Assembly (NCBI RefSeq): GCF_020184175.1
Contig: NC_065530.1
Location: 39,099,260-39,163,259 of the forward strand
Reading direction: 5' to 3'
Length of the DNA stretch: 64,000 nt
Source: Aphis gossypii
Taxonomy: Eukaryota; Arthropoda; Insecta; Hemiptera; Aphididae
Shown here: piece after piece, positions 1-12,319 of the stretch
Layout: every line of letters begins with the position of its first letter
Position numbering within the stretch: the stretch's first letter is position 1
Notes under the pieces: model-generated
Told to the model about the DNA's origin: nothing
Database searches by the model: none
Seen by the model: the letters and a program-made list of their open reading frames with translations, nothing else
Translations under genes and position numbers: made by a program

Positions 1-108
1 GTTATAGAATATAGATATATTATCTTCACGCTTATCGTGAACAAAAAGTCATGTGCGTTTATTTATCGACGCGTAAATAGATATTATATAATATTATTAT
101 CGTATTAG

Positions 109-185
109 ACAATGTCGAAAACAAACACTTCCGTCGCGTGGACGATGTATACGATTTTTCACACAACGCAATAACGCCCGTCGAG
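109..185 (+). CDS. Candidate internal coding exon ending at a near-consensus donor
   Basis: The donor is GAG|GTGAGT at 185/186, close to the animal consensus. A possible acceptor (ATCGTATTAG) ends at 108. One frame is open from 81 to the donor and reads NVENKHFRRVDDVYDF at its start, ending ...ITPVE on a complete codon, so intron phase is 0. The exon would be 77 nt, entered with two leftover bases. Codon choice is mixed rather than AT-driven, which favours coding. An ATG at 112 in another frame gives only 20 codons before TAA, so the alternative is a 5' untranslated exon with the same donor. I do not recognise the peptide. The exon lies at the left margin of a CpG-rich islet, so its upstream partner would be outside the window. 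Confidence 0.3.
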
Positions 186-279
186 GTGAGTCTATGGCAC
201 AGGATACGATATAAAATATACTTCTACCTGCGTAATTATTATTGTTATAATTTTAATTGTTGTTTTTGTCGTATACCAT

Positions 280-725
280 ATTATAGGTAGGTACACACAC
301 ACAAAGAGTTAGCGGCGGCGGCGAGTGATCGTGATTTTTTTTTGATTTTTTTGCCCCAACACGACAATAACGATGGACCGGCGGAGCGCCGCGTAATAAT
401 ATTATAATAATAATAATATGCCTCCGTTGATATAATATTATTATTATTATCATCATCCGCGTCGGTATTCAGCGGCGGCGGCTCTCTTGGTGCATTGCCC
501 GTGGCGGCGGCACGGCCGTCCGTGTAGGCGACGGTTGTTGCGACGGAGCGGCGGCGGCGTGCGGATTTCAACGACGGTGTGTCGATGATGGCGGGACGAA
601 ATAATGGGAGGGGGGACACGCGCAGTCGAGTGGAAAACGCCATTAGTCCCCGGACGACGACGACTACGACGTCTGGTTCTCTCGAAAACTCGGAGAAGCT
701 GCTGTGTGGGTCACAGTTGAAAATA
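280..725. promoter_or_regulatory. CpG-rich islet, possible promoter or 5' UTR region
   Basis: This stretch has dense CpG and CGG/CGGCGG triplets (for example 310-325, 470-560) inside otherwise strongly AT-rich DNA. It also contains (AC)n near 293, (ATT)n/(ATA)n runs at 400-450, and a GACGAC tract near 655. Islets like this stay GC-rich in aphid-like genomes mainly near transcription starts and exons. No TATA box with correctly spaced initiator was found, so the promoter call is inferred from composition only. It contains open frames on both strands, described separately. Confidence 0.35.
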
Positions 726-760
726 ATATAATATTGCCATTGCCGTCTCGACCGAGGCAT
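281..760 (-). CDS. Long ATG-initiated open frame, probably a CpG-islet artefact
   Basis: Reading leftward from the ATG at 760, a 159-codon frame stays open to 281. It is the longest ATG-started frame in the window. It begins MPRSRRQWQYYIIFNC and contains homopolymer runs (six Val, five Tyr, six consecutive Asp/Asn) that come directly from the GAC/ATA microsatellites beneath. It has no recognisable domain and no signal peptide. High GC lowers the stop-codon rate, so the length alone is weak evidence. It overlaps the + strand frame at 585-731, and at most one of the two is likely to be real. Confidence 0.12.
   Translation of the reverse strand: MPRSRRQWQYYIIFNCDPHSSFSEFSREPDVVVVVVRGLMAFSTRLRVSPLPLFRPAIIDTPSLKSARRRRSVATTVAYTDGRAAATGNAPREPPPLNTDADDDNNNNIISTEAYYYYYNIITRRSAGPSLLSCWGKKIKKKSRSLAAAANSLCVCTYL
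585..731 (+). CDS. Short basic Ser/Thr-rich open frame in CpG islet
   Basis: Two adjacent ATGs (585, 588) open a 48-codon frame that begins MMAGRNNGRGDTRSRVENAI, continues through a Thr run, then SGSLENSEKLLCGSQ, and stops at TAA 729. The frame is open upstream to 528. The composition (Arg, Asn, Ser, Thr, Glu with few Ile/Tyr) resembles a genuine N-terminus more than AT noise. A weak donor (GTGGGT, near 706) lies within the last codons, so this could be a first coding exon. There is no homology I can name. It runs antisense to the 159-codon frame at 281-760. Confidence 0.2.
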   Translation: MMAGRNNGRGDTRSRVENAISPRTTTTTTSGSLENSEKLLCGSQLKII

Positions 761-1149
761 TCGGGCGACCTTAATAATAATAATAATATATAATATTATT
801 GTATAACACGGACGACCGACCGATCCGTCTATGTATGTATGATGTATAAAGTATAAACGACGACGATTGTCAGCGGTATAATGGAGGTACCTATATAATA
901 TAATGTATTATACAGCGTGATGTCACATTGTCACGTTTCGTGTGTGTGTGGGTGATATCGTTGAGCTCGGTAACGCTTTATAATATTACGCAGATACTTC
1001 GAGAAATGATCCTCCGTACTTATATATATACTGCAAGAGAACTGAAAAAAAATCGCCCAACTCCTGTGGCTCTTGTGCGGCGGGTCTTATCCCCCATATA
1101 TACTATATTATTGTACACTGGCGTGTCGGAAATTTATAATAATATCTGA

Positions 1150-3695
1150 GTATATAATCGAGCGCACATGGCGATCCGATTAAAAAAAAAAAAAAGTTTT
1201 AAAATGGGAATAAAACATACGTTTGAGAAACATTATTGAGTAAACATTTCATTTAAATACACTTATGTAATTATTAAAATATGTAAAAATATAAAAAATG
1301 ATTTCGCTCAATGGCGTCTGATGGTTAGTCATCGTCACTATATAACATAACACATAATATTGTATTTTATAACGTTTTATAGATATACAATATAATATAT
1401 GTAACTATCCGTTCGCTTATATTATTTTTAACAGAAAACATTTCAGAATGTCACGTCATACCATTACCGTGCAGGCTATTACTTATTATGGTTATTAGTT
1501 ATTACTTATGCATTGTTATTATTCATTTTGAGGCGGTTGGCCTAAAAATTGACCCATCCGAATTCCTTTCGGCTCGATTGGTATATACGTCCCGCTGGGC
1601 GCACAACATTCAATGGCCGCTGTATATTATAGGCAGGTATATATACTTAAGACATTATAATATAGGCTTGCAGGAATACTTATACTATACACGACACTAC
1701 AGCAGCGCATACTATCAACTATGTACGGAATCCACCGAGAAATGCCGATAACCGTGTTGATATATTATAATATAATATTTTATAAGAAATTCGTCAAATC
1801 CTATAATGTCTCCATCCATCGACCATCGACGTGCGTGAACTATAACGATCGTCGAATAAATAGTGTTTATTATTAAATACCTAATGTTTTGAGTGTAGGT
1901 TACTACAAATTCTTCTAAAATGTATTTCTAAAAAATTTTTCTCACTGAGTTTAAATTAATAAAAAAAAATAAATACCTATTTTTTATTCGTTAGTTATCG
2001 AACAACTCATCGTTAATAAGAATAATATTAAAATTGTTCACATAACCTGTGAATGTTTTAAATTTATTTATATCCACTGTAAAACTTTGTAATATGCAGA
2101 CAACACACAACAACTTTATTTATGATTACATTGTATAGTTTTCGAATGTTGGTATGGTGGTATCGCGGATCACCGGTAACCATAGAATTTAAAACAAATA
2201 ATAAAATAATATACTCATTGTCCACCATTCATTGGTGCATACTTGTTAAATTTATAATTTTTCATGCAAACGATTTTCTTTATAATTATTGTTATGACTT
2301 ATGAGTATACCTACGCTCCTATATACACCCCTGCGTACACATACATATTTCCATTTTTGAATAGGTACAATTTAAGGTTTATTATATTATACTACTTATT
2401 ATAGTTCTTAGTGTGTAATGAGTATTATAATGAATAACAAAACAATATTTTATTAATTTATTTTTCACTTTTCACATAAGTATGTACAACTTTTAATCAC
2501 AATTGTTCAAACACAAACATGATGTATGGTTATATATTAACAATGGTAACAAATAGTATATATAATGCGCGAGGTGAACTAAAAAATATTTATACGATCA
2601 TAATCATCGCTAAAAAAAAAAGAGAAAGAAAAAAAACAGTAATGAAAAATTAATGTTTAAAAATATTATAGAATTTATTATTATAAAGATTAAATTTTTG
2701 GTTAGGTACATCATATTATATACATCACACGACGCATTGACACGATTATTAAATTTCGATAATCGCATTGAACGATAAATAGAATTTAATATTAACAACC
2801 ATTTTTAATAGTACTTTCCAATAAAAAATACATTAATGTTGTTAAAATACTGCAGACAATATTATTATATCCATCGATTAAAAGTTTTTATTAAACGTTA
2901 TTACGACATTTCCGAAAATATTAGACTCAGCAGAATATTGTGTTATTTTGTTTGACCCCAAAATATCGTCGCCTGTATGGCGTATACCCGCCTAAAAAAT
3001 AAACTTTTCGTGAATTTTGTTGCTAATGTTAATTTAACCTGCAACTTTTAATTTCCGAAATGAAACGGCAGCGGAGGTGTATTATAATATAGTGGTTAAT
3101 TTCATATTTTCCACGCTTACAACAACGGGTTCATATTGCGTGTTTGTCTCGTATGTGTATGTGTACCCGTGTACAGTTTAGAACAGTGGCAGACGGTAGT
3201 GGCGGGATGGCAGCGGCGGCGAACGGTATGCACTGTGTTTGTACATCCGTTTAAAATTAGCCGAGCGACCGTATCGAAACGAGTTGTGTGTGTCCACAAG
3301 CGCACGCTACTGCCTCTCTATATACTGTATAATACTATTATAGAATATACCAATTGACTAATACCTCCAAATAACAATCTCCATTATTTATTCATTACCG
3401 CTAATATCGTGGTGGTACACACGCTGGCACTGATGCTGCGTCGTATAGTGTACATTTCGTATTATAATATACGAGATTTTAAACAGTGCGAATCGTATTT
3501 TTATTTTTTAAAACGTACTGTGTGTGTATATTATATTATATTATTTATAATATATAATATTAAATCTATTGTTTCTAGAACGCGTTTCTATATTGCCTTG
3601 TCTTTTGACAGGTTGACTTCATCAATCCAAACTGCGTTAACAACAATATTGTCTAATTTAGTTGTATTGTACCCGTGTATATTAAATGCGTGTTC

Positions 3696-3733
<38 letters not shown>

Positions 3734-3760
3734 CTCATCCATACGATGATGGGATGATTT
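1150..3760. other. AT-rich DNA without convincing genes
   Basis: The stretch is mostly ATAT, poly-A (A14 at 1182-1195) and short ATT words. Slightly richer islands occur at 1490-1740 and 3110-3320. They contain short open frames with no start context, splice support or recognisable motif. The (TA)n microsatellite at 3697-3729 is annotated separately. I see no RNA gene. Confidence 0.6.
3697..3729. repeat. (TA)n microsatellite
   Basis: About 33 bp of uninterrupted TA dinucleotides, likely length-polymorphic. It encodes the Tyr-Ile run in an overlapping 128-codon open frame, which I consider spurious. Confidence 0.95.
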
Positions 3761-3959
3761 CAAATATAACTTATTTATTGATACCAGAGAACTGAAATTT
3801 AGTACGCTTTTTGAACTCCTGTCGTTCTTTAACCTGTTAAATGTTTAAGCCATTTTTCACTTCAATAGCTGCTAATCGAGAGCTGGTATAATTATACTCG
3901 ACTCTGTTAACAATATATTAAAGTAGTAGGAATTAAAAACCTTGAGCTCGTCTTTCTCT
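3760..3959 (-). CDS. Candidate terminal exon on the minus strand
   Basis: On the minus strand a very strong acceptor (T13 followed by CAG, complement of 3960-3975) precedes a frame that begins REKDELKVFNSYYFNILL and stops at TAG (3874-3872). The minus-strand sequence then carries AATAAA (complement of about 3774-3779), roughly 95 nt after the stop, consistent with a short 3' UTR. Both poly-T and AATAAA are frequent by chance in DNA this AT-rich, and no upstream minus-strand exon is visible, so the call is tentative. The 29-residue tail is not recognised. Confidence 0.18.
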
Positions 3960-3979
3960 CTGAAAAAAAAAAAAAATTC

Positions 3980-6900
3980 ATTTTGCAATGGTAAAACTTT
4001 TATAGATAACATATAATATTGTATGTTAAAATAAAAATGTTTTCTTTTATAGTAATAATTTATGTAGAATTTAAATTTCAAGATGGATTTTTATGTTACA
4101 ATAATTTAATATCATTTTACTGAAATACTTGGTAATAATACAATTAATATTGGTACATATTATGTGCATACTTCAATACTTGGGTTTGAGTAGGTACTCA
4201 GTACGTCATACAAGATAAAATGTGCATTCCCGTATAGAGTATTTCATGATAATGTATATTAGTTAAAGTTTTTCGTTATCGATATTAATAATTAATAAAT
4301 AATAATAATATAATATCATATGCATGTATGTCCTATTTCACAATTGTACAGCTACAAAATATTACTAAATTCTGCACTATTTTGTACAATTAATTATTTT
4401 TTAACTTATTATTTGTTGTCATTTATTTTAACCATTTATACAGGTAATACAATATTAACTATTTGTACAAGGCATTAAGTATTATTCTTTAAATAAGGTA
4501 CGGCATACTAACCTATTCATCGGATTTATAATATTTTCTGCATTAATGAAATAATATTTTTCATAACAAAGAAAATTATTTCGTAAACATTTTAGAGTTT
4601 CTGGGAAATTCTATAAATTTATCAACTTTGATTGCAAAAACTAGAATTAAATGTATAAAAAGAAGGGTAGCGTTATTAAATAAAATATTATTTAGTTTTC
4701 AGAAATACACTGATCCATTTAAGTTATTACTTTACTTATAAGAACTGAGGAGATATAATATATCAAACTATGTACGTATGCTGTTAAAAAAGATATTTCA
4801 TATTAATCTTGCGAACATTACACATATTTTACGCAAGTAAATATATTTAGCAGTCTTATACCTACCTACTAATACATTCTATGTATAAAATGTTAAAACG
4901 TCAACACAAACGCTTTTCCCTATTGCGACTTGTGAGTATAAGTAGATGATTTACTTTATCAATTGTAACCTTAGTGGATACTAGATATTATTCACTGCTT
5001 ATGAAGTAATACAGCTAAAACAGCCTATACGTTTGAATAATTAAACCGTATTTTTTAAACTTTTTTATACTCAATAAATATCATCTAAACATACGTACAA
5101 TATAAATATTATAAGCAATACAAAATAAATAGTGTTAGTAAAAATGTAAAATGTAAAATCTGTTTTTTTTTTTTTAATATGAGTTATAGGCACCTTAACC
5201 ATACTGAAGAGGGTGCTTGAATATATATTGATTTGCCCATTTAGGACTCAAACGCACCAATCTATTAAATAAGCCCTTGAGTATAGATATTAACATACAT
5301 AAAGTAATATCAATAAATTGAATTTTATAGGATTCTTAAAGTATTTAATTTAACTTAGATTGAATTTATGTAATATTTTATTTTTTCCAGAGCAACATTC
5401 TGGTGCCATATAGCAATTTTAATATTTTTAAATTAAATTAGAACATATATATTTTATTAAAAATAATTATTTTCCTTGCATAGAATTTATTAAAAAATAT
5501 TGTTTATCAATTGGTAAAAAAAGTATATATATTTAAATCAAAAATATAATATTGTCAATCGTTGAATAGCCCATTAACATATTTGTTACTGCTTTCGGAT
5601 AATATAAAAATCAGAAAATACGAGTACCTACTTATAAAACACGTTCAATAATTGTGAGGTTTTAACATACACCGCTAAAACCGTCAGGCATGACGTTTAT
5701 TGAGCATTTCAGGTATATATAATATATAGTCAGTATAAGTGTCCTTGAGGATTTTGTGTGTCTATACACAACAACAGTACAACACATATTATATAGGTAC
5801 GCATCAAACTACACATATTATTATATACATTATACGTCAAAGTGATACGAAAAAAAAATGTTGTCATACAAGACATTCACTGAGATTTTTTTACACGTAA
5901 TCATTCGATTGTATATTCAACCTATACCTATACCTATGAGTTTTGTTTTCCGTATTTTTGATTCAATGCCAAGACTTTACAAACGCAACACTGGCACAGT
6001 TTTTATCACGTGTGATAATTTTATTTAGCACTAATTTTCTACACACTTCATTTATTTACCAGCTGATAAATATAGCAGTTAAAATTGGATATTTTATTTA
6101 ATACTTAAAAATACCTATACAGTTGTAAGTACATTACTACAAAGTACTTATATATATATTTTTTTTTTATACACTTATATATTATGTAATAACTAAAAAC
6201 TTATTACTGTAAAGTATAAAATATATAGCCACGAGTTTAATTACTTAAAGAAAAAAATTAATTAATAGACGTTGTATTGCGTTTTGATTATAGTTCTGGA
6301 TTTAACAAAGAATTCTTGAATAAAACTTAAAGTATAATAAGTATACTACTTATAATTACATGATTTAAATTGTATTATTAAATAATTATAACATGAAATA
6401 AACCAAACATATTATATTATAACTCAAAACAATATAAACAATTGTTGTTTTAACCAGTGTACTCACACTGATCGAAACAATTTTTATGGGTTGTCGGTTT
6501 CGGTAAAAACTTTATACAAGTATATAGAGAAATTATATATATTGGATGAAGTCGGTGAAGGTTTTTGTTTAATTCCTTTCATTTTAGTTTCATTCGATTT
6601 CAGTCAATCTATATTATTTTTAACGTTTTTGTTATCAAAAATTTAGGAACTTACATAAGACATTTTTTTATTTGTCTATTATTCCTATCTACAGTATCCA
6701 TTTTACTGAATAAATCATTCAATGTAGATATGAATACAAATTACAGTTACTTAAAATAAAATTAAAAATATTATACGCAGATAAACTTGAAATATTGTTA
6801 GAAGTTAGAGTAGCTTTAGAGCATAGAGAATGAATCACTAAATGAATAAAAATTCTTTTGGTTATAGTTCACAGAGCTTAAAGGAGCAATGTACTATAAT

Positions 6901-9660
6901 TGCTATACTGTCTGCAGTTCTGTGAAAAGGCACTTCAAAAGTAGGTTGGTATCTATATAGTATTAATAGCTGTAAAAACAGTGGAATAGAACTTTCAAAG
7001 CGATTCCGGCTAATCGATATCACCGTTGACAATACATAAACATTTCATAAAAGTCATAGTACAAATGTCCGGTTTAACATACATATTGAATGCAATTGTC
7101 CAGTCGTAAATTTCAAGTCTTATTTTGTAGATAATGAATTTGTATTTTTCAAGATATTTAAATTTTAAACGATTTGAACAAATTAAATATTTATTTTGCA
7201 TCCCAATATTAAATTTTCACGTTGTCTTGTTTTTATTATTCATGATTATTTTTATACCAAGATATGTACCTACTCGTAAGTAGCTTAAAAGCGTGTTAAA
7301 GAACCGTTTTAATAATGTATACAAGTACTGGAGAACAGTGTTTATATTGTAAATTTATATTGGGAAAATAATTTGTCTTTATAATAATGTAGTCATTAAA
7401 TATATTGAAATATTTCTGAATAATTTAGTTTAAAAAAAATTGTATTTCGCATAATGTTTATAATATGGTCAGTATATACGTTTTTAGTATTTTACAATTT
7501 ACTATAAATTCTAATTATTTCAATGTATAATTGATAATTTAGAAATTAGAATACTTATACAGAATTTAGAATTAAATTATAATAGTTTAAACATGTGTTA
7601 ATGCGACGTGCGTGTTAAACTTGATTAATAATTTCTATAAGTGTAAACACTAAACATACGTGTAATAAGTATGTAAGTACTTCGCACCAAGTATTATATA
7701 ATTTATAATTAAGAAGTTATTGGGATATTTAATAATCTGTAATTTAATTATAGTTTGTAAATTTATTGAAAAATAAATTCAAAATTTAAAAGTAAAAAAT
7801 TCATTTTACTCATTAGTAAATATATTATAATTGTTATTGAGCAGCCCGAAAAAATAATCTTGTAATGAAATCTGAGCTTTATATAATCATTGACAATAGT
7901 TTTCTCTTTAATTCAGATTTTTGCATTTGTCAAAAACTGTATTAATTAAAATTATAGTTAGTTCTACAAAATGTGTTGTGTTAACATACTAGTAATATAT
8001 AGTTGTACGTTTTAAAACGCATTATTAAAACGTACAAAATAATAACAATAACAGGAGTGTTGTGAGTGTTGTGACGAAATTGTACATAAAGAATTATCTG
8101 AAAGCGTTTATGATCAGGTATTATATTTCATATATAAATCATGCTAATAAATCAGTATTTTAAAAAATAAGTTTAGTTTATGGAAGAAACTAGTACAGCG
8201 TCAATGGGTAATTGATATTACATTATATTTTTCAATCACATAACAGGCGTGTGTAAGGGCATAACTAAACTGAATATCATTTCAAAATATAAAATATTTT
8301 CTTTAAACGAATTCTAAATATCAATTAGTATTTAATAACACACATTAAATGCCTGTATCACTTAATAAAGATGGAGAAATATAATGTAAACATCTATAAT
8401 ATTGTGATCATTTTCAATTAGGAACATAAAATAAAATGTGATTATAACCAAGCAAGCGGTTATATCTTAATATGTGGTTGTAACAAAGTTTTTTTTACAC
8501 CAAGTAGGTATGCGATTGATACTAGATATATTTTGTTTTAACCTGATACGTAAAGTATACATAAGTTATATTTTTCTAAGAAACATTTCTAGAAACTAAA
8601 ATAACTAAGACAATGGTATATTAATTAAGTAAATATTTATTTTATTGTGGACAATTCGATTAGAGTCTTTGTCAATATTTATTGAATTTACGTATAATTA
8701 ATTGTAAAATGTTTCCCGTTATAATAGTATTGTCAAACCTTAAACATCTAAAAAATCGAACTAATCACAAGAAATACATAACGAAATGATACATCACACG
8801 AAGACTGCAGAAAACAAAATTATTCAGGTTTTGGGGTAACCAGAATGTTTTATTCGGATTTTGGATAATTCTGGTGTTTTGAAAAAAAATCATTCGGGTT
8901 ATATGGGTTTTGGGTGTTTGATTTTTTAAAGGTTTTTAGGGGTGTTACGGGTTCGAATTGATTCGGGTGCAAGGCTTTACCTATTTCCTACCTATATTTA
9001 AATATTTAACAAAAATAATGATTTGTTATTTCTAAATAATAAAATTTAACAATTTTGCTTTTAGATTAGGTTTGTTTTCTTCTGGCGATGACATAAATGT
9101 TAGTATAATTAACATATTGAAATTATTGTTATACCTTCATTAATCATATAAACAAACTGTTAAACGTTTATAAAGGTAATGATTGTTTTAAGTTATAAAT
9201 TGTAAAAGTACAACTGACTTTTTAGTTTTCATATTAAAGTTTAAAACAAGTTTATAATTTCTAAGTTTTTACTAATCTCAGAACAAAAAGTTTTAAAATT
9301 ATTTGGACGCCTTATGCTCTACCACGTTATGTTTTTTTATTCAAACGTTGACTACAAAGGTTTCAAAACAACTTTATTAAAAGAAAAAAATAATAATCAA
9401 TTTCATTTAAATTGGTCTTTTACTTCAATTAAGTAAATTTATACAAATGTATCTTAAATAAAAGTTAAAAAAATAATCAAATTATCTAATTGAACAATAT
9501 GAACTTATTTTATATTTTAGAACCACGCATAATGAGTATTTAATTAGGTATAAAAGCTTATTTATTTATCATACTTGAAATGAAAAAAAAACAAATCATA
9601 CATATATACATAATAATTTTTTTATTAGATAAATATGTTTATTAAATATAAACCTTTTTT
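3980..9660. other. AT desert, probable intron or intergenic DNA
   Basis: Over 5.6 kb of AT-rich sequence with no coding region I can defend. Isolated items: a poly-T run at 5162-5175, an acceptor-like TTTTTTCCAG at about 5382-5391 followed by only short open frames, a 63-codon ATG frame on the minus strand at 7010-7201 (Lys/Ile/Tyr-rich, unsupported), and the degenerate repeat block at 8822-8975 described separately. Confidence 0.6.
8822..8975 (+). repeat. Degenerate TTCGGGTTTTGGG-type repeat block
   Basis: At least four imperfect copies of a G/T-rich word are visible: ATTCAGGTTTTGGGG (8822), ATTCGGATTTTGGATA (8852), ATTCGGGTTATATGGGT (8892) and ATTCGGGTGCAAGG (8961), separated by AT-rich spacers. 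The strand asymmetry (G and T on +, almost no C) is unlike the flanks. This resembles a decayed internal tandem array of a transposable element. The family is not identified. Confidence 0.45.
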
Positions 9661-9667
9661 TTTTCAG

Positions 9668-9875
9668 ACAATTGATGCAATAAGAAAATAAGAAAGAAGA
9701 ACAGTTGTCGCGTAAAATATTTTATTATTGTATCTTGACAATAAATCCGTACGGTTTTAATGGACATCATTTGAAAACACGAGACCACGAGTAGCACACA
9801 TATAACGACGGTATGCCATTTTTTACGACCATGAGAAAAAATTATTGCCCGCAGTGCAACAACAGTGGTAGCGTG
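9668..9875 (+). CDS. Best exon candidate: 5' UTR plus first coding residues
   Basis: A strong acceptor (about 13 pyrimidines then CAG, AG at 9666-9667) is followed 208 nt later by a consensus donor GTG|GTAAGT (9875/9876). All three frames contain stops near the exon start, so the upstream part would be untranslated. An ATG at 9813, with an in-frame TAG 21 nt earlier (9792), opens a frame that runs cleanly into the donor. It begins MPFFTTMRKNYCPQC and ends NNSGSV, 21 codons, phase 0. A second in-frame ATG lies at 9831. The Cys-Pro-x-Cys motif and mixed codon use look coding. The gene is not recognised. An untranslated exon before it and a coding exon after it are implied. The phase is compatible with the candidates at 30109 and 45747. 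Confidence 0.38.
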
Positions 9876-9879
9876 GTAA

Positions 9880-11400
9880 GTTGAAATGTAATTTATATTG
9901 CTCGAACGATTGACCTATTGATTCCGGTCAGTTGTAAGATTACAAAGCGTAAACTGTTCCTTAATCTATTATAATGTCTTATACAATATACACACATACA
10001 TTTATAATAATATGTGTAACTATCAGTAGTTGTAATATACACCATGATAGACGTTTAAAAAGATTTGGTTGTATATTTAATATATTTACAGTGTATTAAT
10101 AAATCAAATAAAAGTAAAATTTTATTTTATCGTTAGTAAGTTATGGCCTTAAGATCTTCATCGTGCAAATTAATATTTTAATTTTTGTGTTTTAAGAAAT
10201 GTAACAATACGTTTACCCATTATGGTATACACTCAATTATAGTGCATGGCTTAGTACTTAACTACTTAAATACCTATATAGATGATAAATAATAAGTAAT
10301 AACTATACAAACATTCCACATAAAATCGTTTGGCCAATCACCTTGTTATCGTTTCTCCGACATCACCGCGATACCGTAACATCTGTCTTAGTGTCTTGTA
10401 TATGTATCGCACTACTTTGCTGTCATTTTGAGTCTTGTCAACTTGCCAATTACTGGTTAAGTAGAGTTTATCTGTACACTCCACAGCTATAATTTTATAA
10501 AAATGATTAAATTTTGATACTTACAATGAAATAATAATATATTAGCTGTATAGTTTTTAATACCCGAGAGCCTTAAATATTTTAATAAGGTTTATCAACC
10601 GAATTTTACTCATTACTCCGCAGTACCTACTTATTTAAGACATTGGCCGACGTAATTATTATTTTAAATAATAAAAATATTAATTTCAAAACACCCATAC
10701 TGATACATCCATATATTATTAGTGGCCAATATGGCAATATTTGATTAGTAATTAGTATTAATAACGATTTTTGTATTATAAGTATTATAATATCTGATAA
10801 TCAAATTAATAATATCATTTAAGTTATTAAAAAAAAATAAAACATTTGATTGACCAATAATTAAACAATGAATTTTAAAGCTGCTTTTCAGTTTTATAAA
10901 ATATTATACATTATGTGTATACCTACCTACTAAATTCAACTATGTAGGGGAAAATTAATTTTTATGACTTCCTAGGGTTTATGACCATTAAAAGTGTTTG
11001 TTTTAAAATACTATTAGGTTTAAGTACATGATAATGTTTTATATTTAATTTTAAACTTTTTTGAAACGTGTTGATGGAATAATATATAATATTTTAAGAA
11101 TTTATAAGTAGGAATAATATTATTAATTTTTTTTAAACAACTTTATATTTGTTTTAATAACTCCAACTTATAACAATACCAATAAGAAGTAACAATTATT
11201 TTTTTAATTATGTCTTAATTTTTTCATGTCATATGCGATTAACAGATAAAAAAAATTTAATAACTCGTGGTGGTGTGATTTAAAGAATTGCAGTAAGTAT
11301 CTACTTATCAAAATAATTAGTGTTCAATTATTATTAAATCATTTCAGTAAGTTTCAAAAAATTTTTTTTTATATTTAGGGTTTTGTTATGTTTTTTAAAC
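9880..11400. other. AT-rich stretch, nothing recognised
   Basis: Probable intron or intergenic sequence directly after the donor at 9876. Words such as GTAAGT at 11290 and 11347 lack any coding frame before them. Confidence 0.6.
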
Positions 11401-11409
11401 TATTGTAGA

Positions 11410-12175
11410 AAAATATAGGTTGGATAAAGGAGAGGAGATTAAGCTTGGAAGTCAAACTTCCATCGTTCCCTGGGGAAATTCGAATATGGTTTGTACACGG
11501 GCGGTGGCACACCTTGGTTTCACTATTTTTCAAATGCATCACGTCTAAAACGTAACAAGATTTATAGTTTCTGGTCAATAGGTGCACGCGGCGGCGTGCG
11601 GCGGTAGGCGAAAAGAGAGTAATTGGAAAAGCAATCGATCGATGTGGACTTTGAGCAGTTTGCCTACGTGTGTGTTTATAGTTTTCGAAAGGTTGACTTC
11701 GGCACGTGTACATACATTCACGATACACACACACGTATACTTATATGCGAGTATAATATGCATATTTTTTAGGTTATATAGATTATTGTAATAGTATATA
11801 AAATTAAAAATTAAAATTAATGCCCGGTTAAAGGTCTTGAAATAATAATAAAATTCTCTGGCGGAACTAAACCGATTTGGCGTTTGTATGGTTTATTCAT
11901 AAAGCGAATCGTGCTACCACTGCCATCACTGCGATCAGTAGAAAGAACGATTTATATTGTACGAAACACACTATTTACCACTCTGTACAATGTACATCAT
12001 TGTCAATCAAACAAAAATTCCTTTCTCCTCTCCACTCTGGCACCGCTGTACATGCCGCCTTAACACATTTATTAGTTGTTACACACATATCGCCTTTACC
12101 TATTAACATTATGACATATTACTATTTTTACTTTTTAAAATATAAATCTATACAAATAAATTCCATAGTATAATT
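11410..12175. other. Complexity-rich patch with opposed weak open frames
   Basis: GC content rises at 11440-11740 and 11850-12070, for example a CGCGGCGGCGTGCGGCGG core near 11586. Minus-strand frames at 11375-11734 (119 codons) and a + frame at 11877-12173 (98 codons) are open but start at non-ATG codons or lack splice context. None shows a known domain. The patch could be a decayed exon, a regulatory element or a transposon relic. The sequence alone does not decide. Confidence 0.3.
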
Positions 12176-12319
12176 ATTATTACTTTTAAAACTTCTCTAA
12201 GTTATTTTTTTTTTTGTGATTAAATTTCTAATTTAATATTCCATTTATGTATTCATATATGGGATTTTCAACTTATACTTACGCTTTATAAACGGACATA
12301 TAAATGAAAAGAAAAATAT

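Noticed and set aside
3409..3795. 128-codon + strand open frame
   Set aside because: Starts at GTG, contains a Tyr-Ile run from the (TA)n microsatellite, is Ile/Tyr-rich like AT noise, and has no splice or domain support.
11422..11438. GGATAAAGGAGAGGAGA shared (16 of 17) with 49335-49351
   Set aside because: A 17-mer with one mismatch is expected several times by chance in 64 kb, and flanks do not align.
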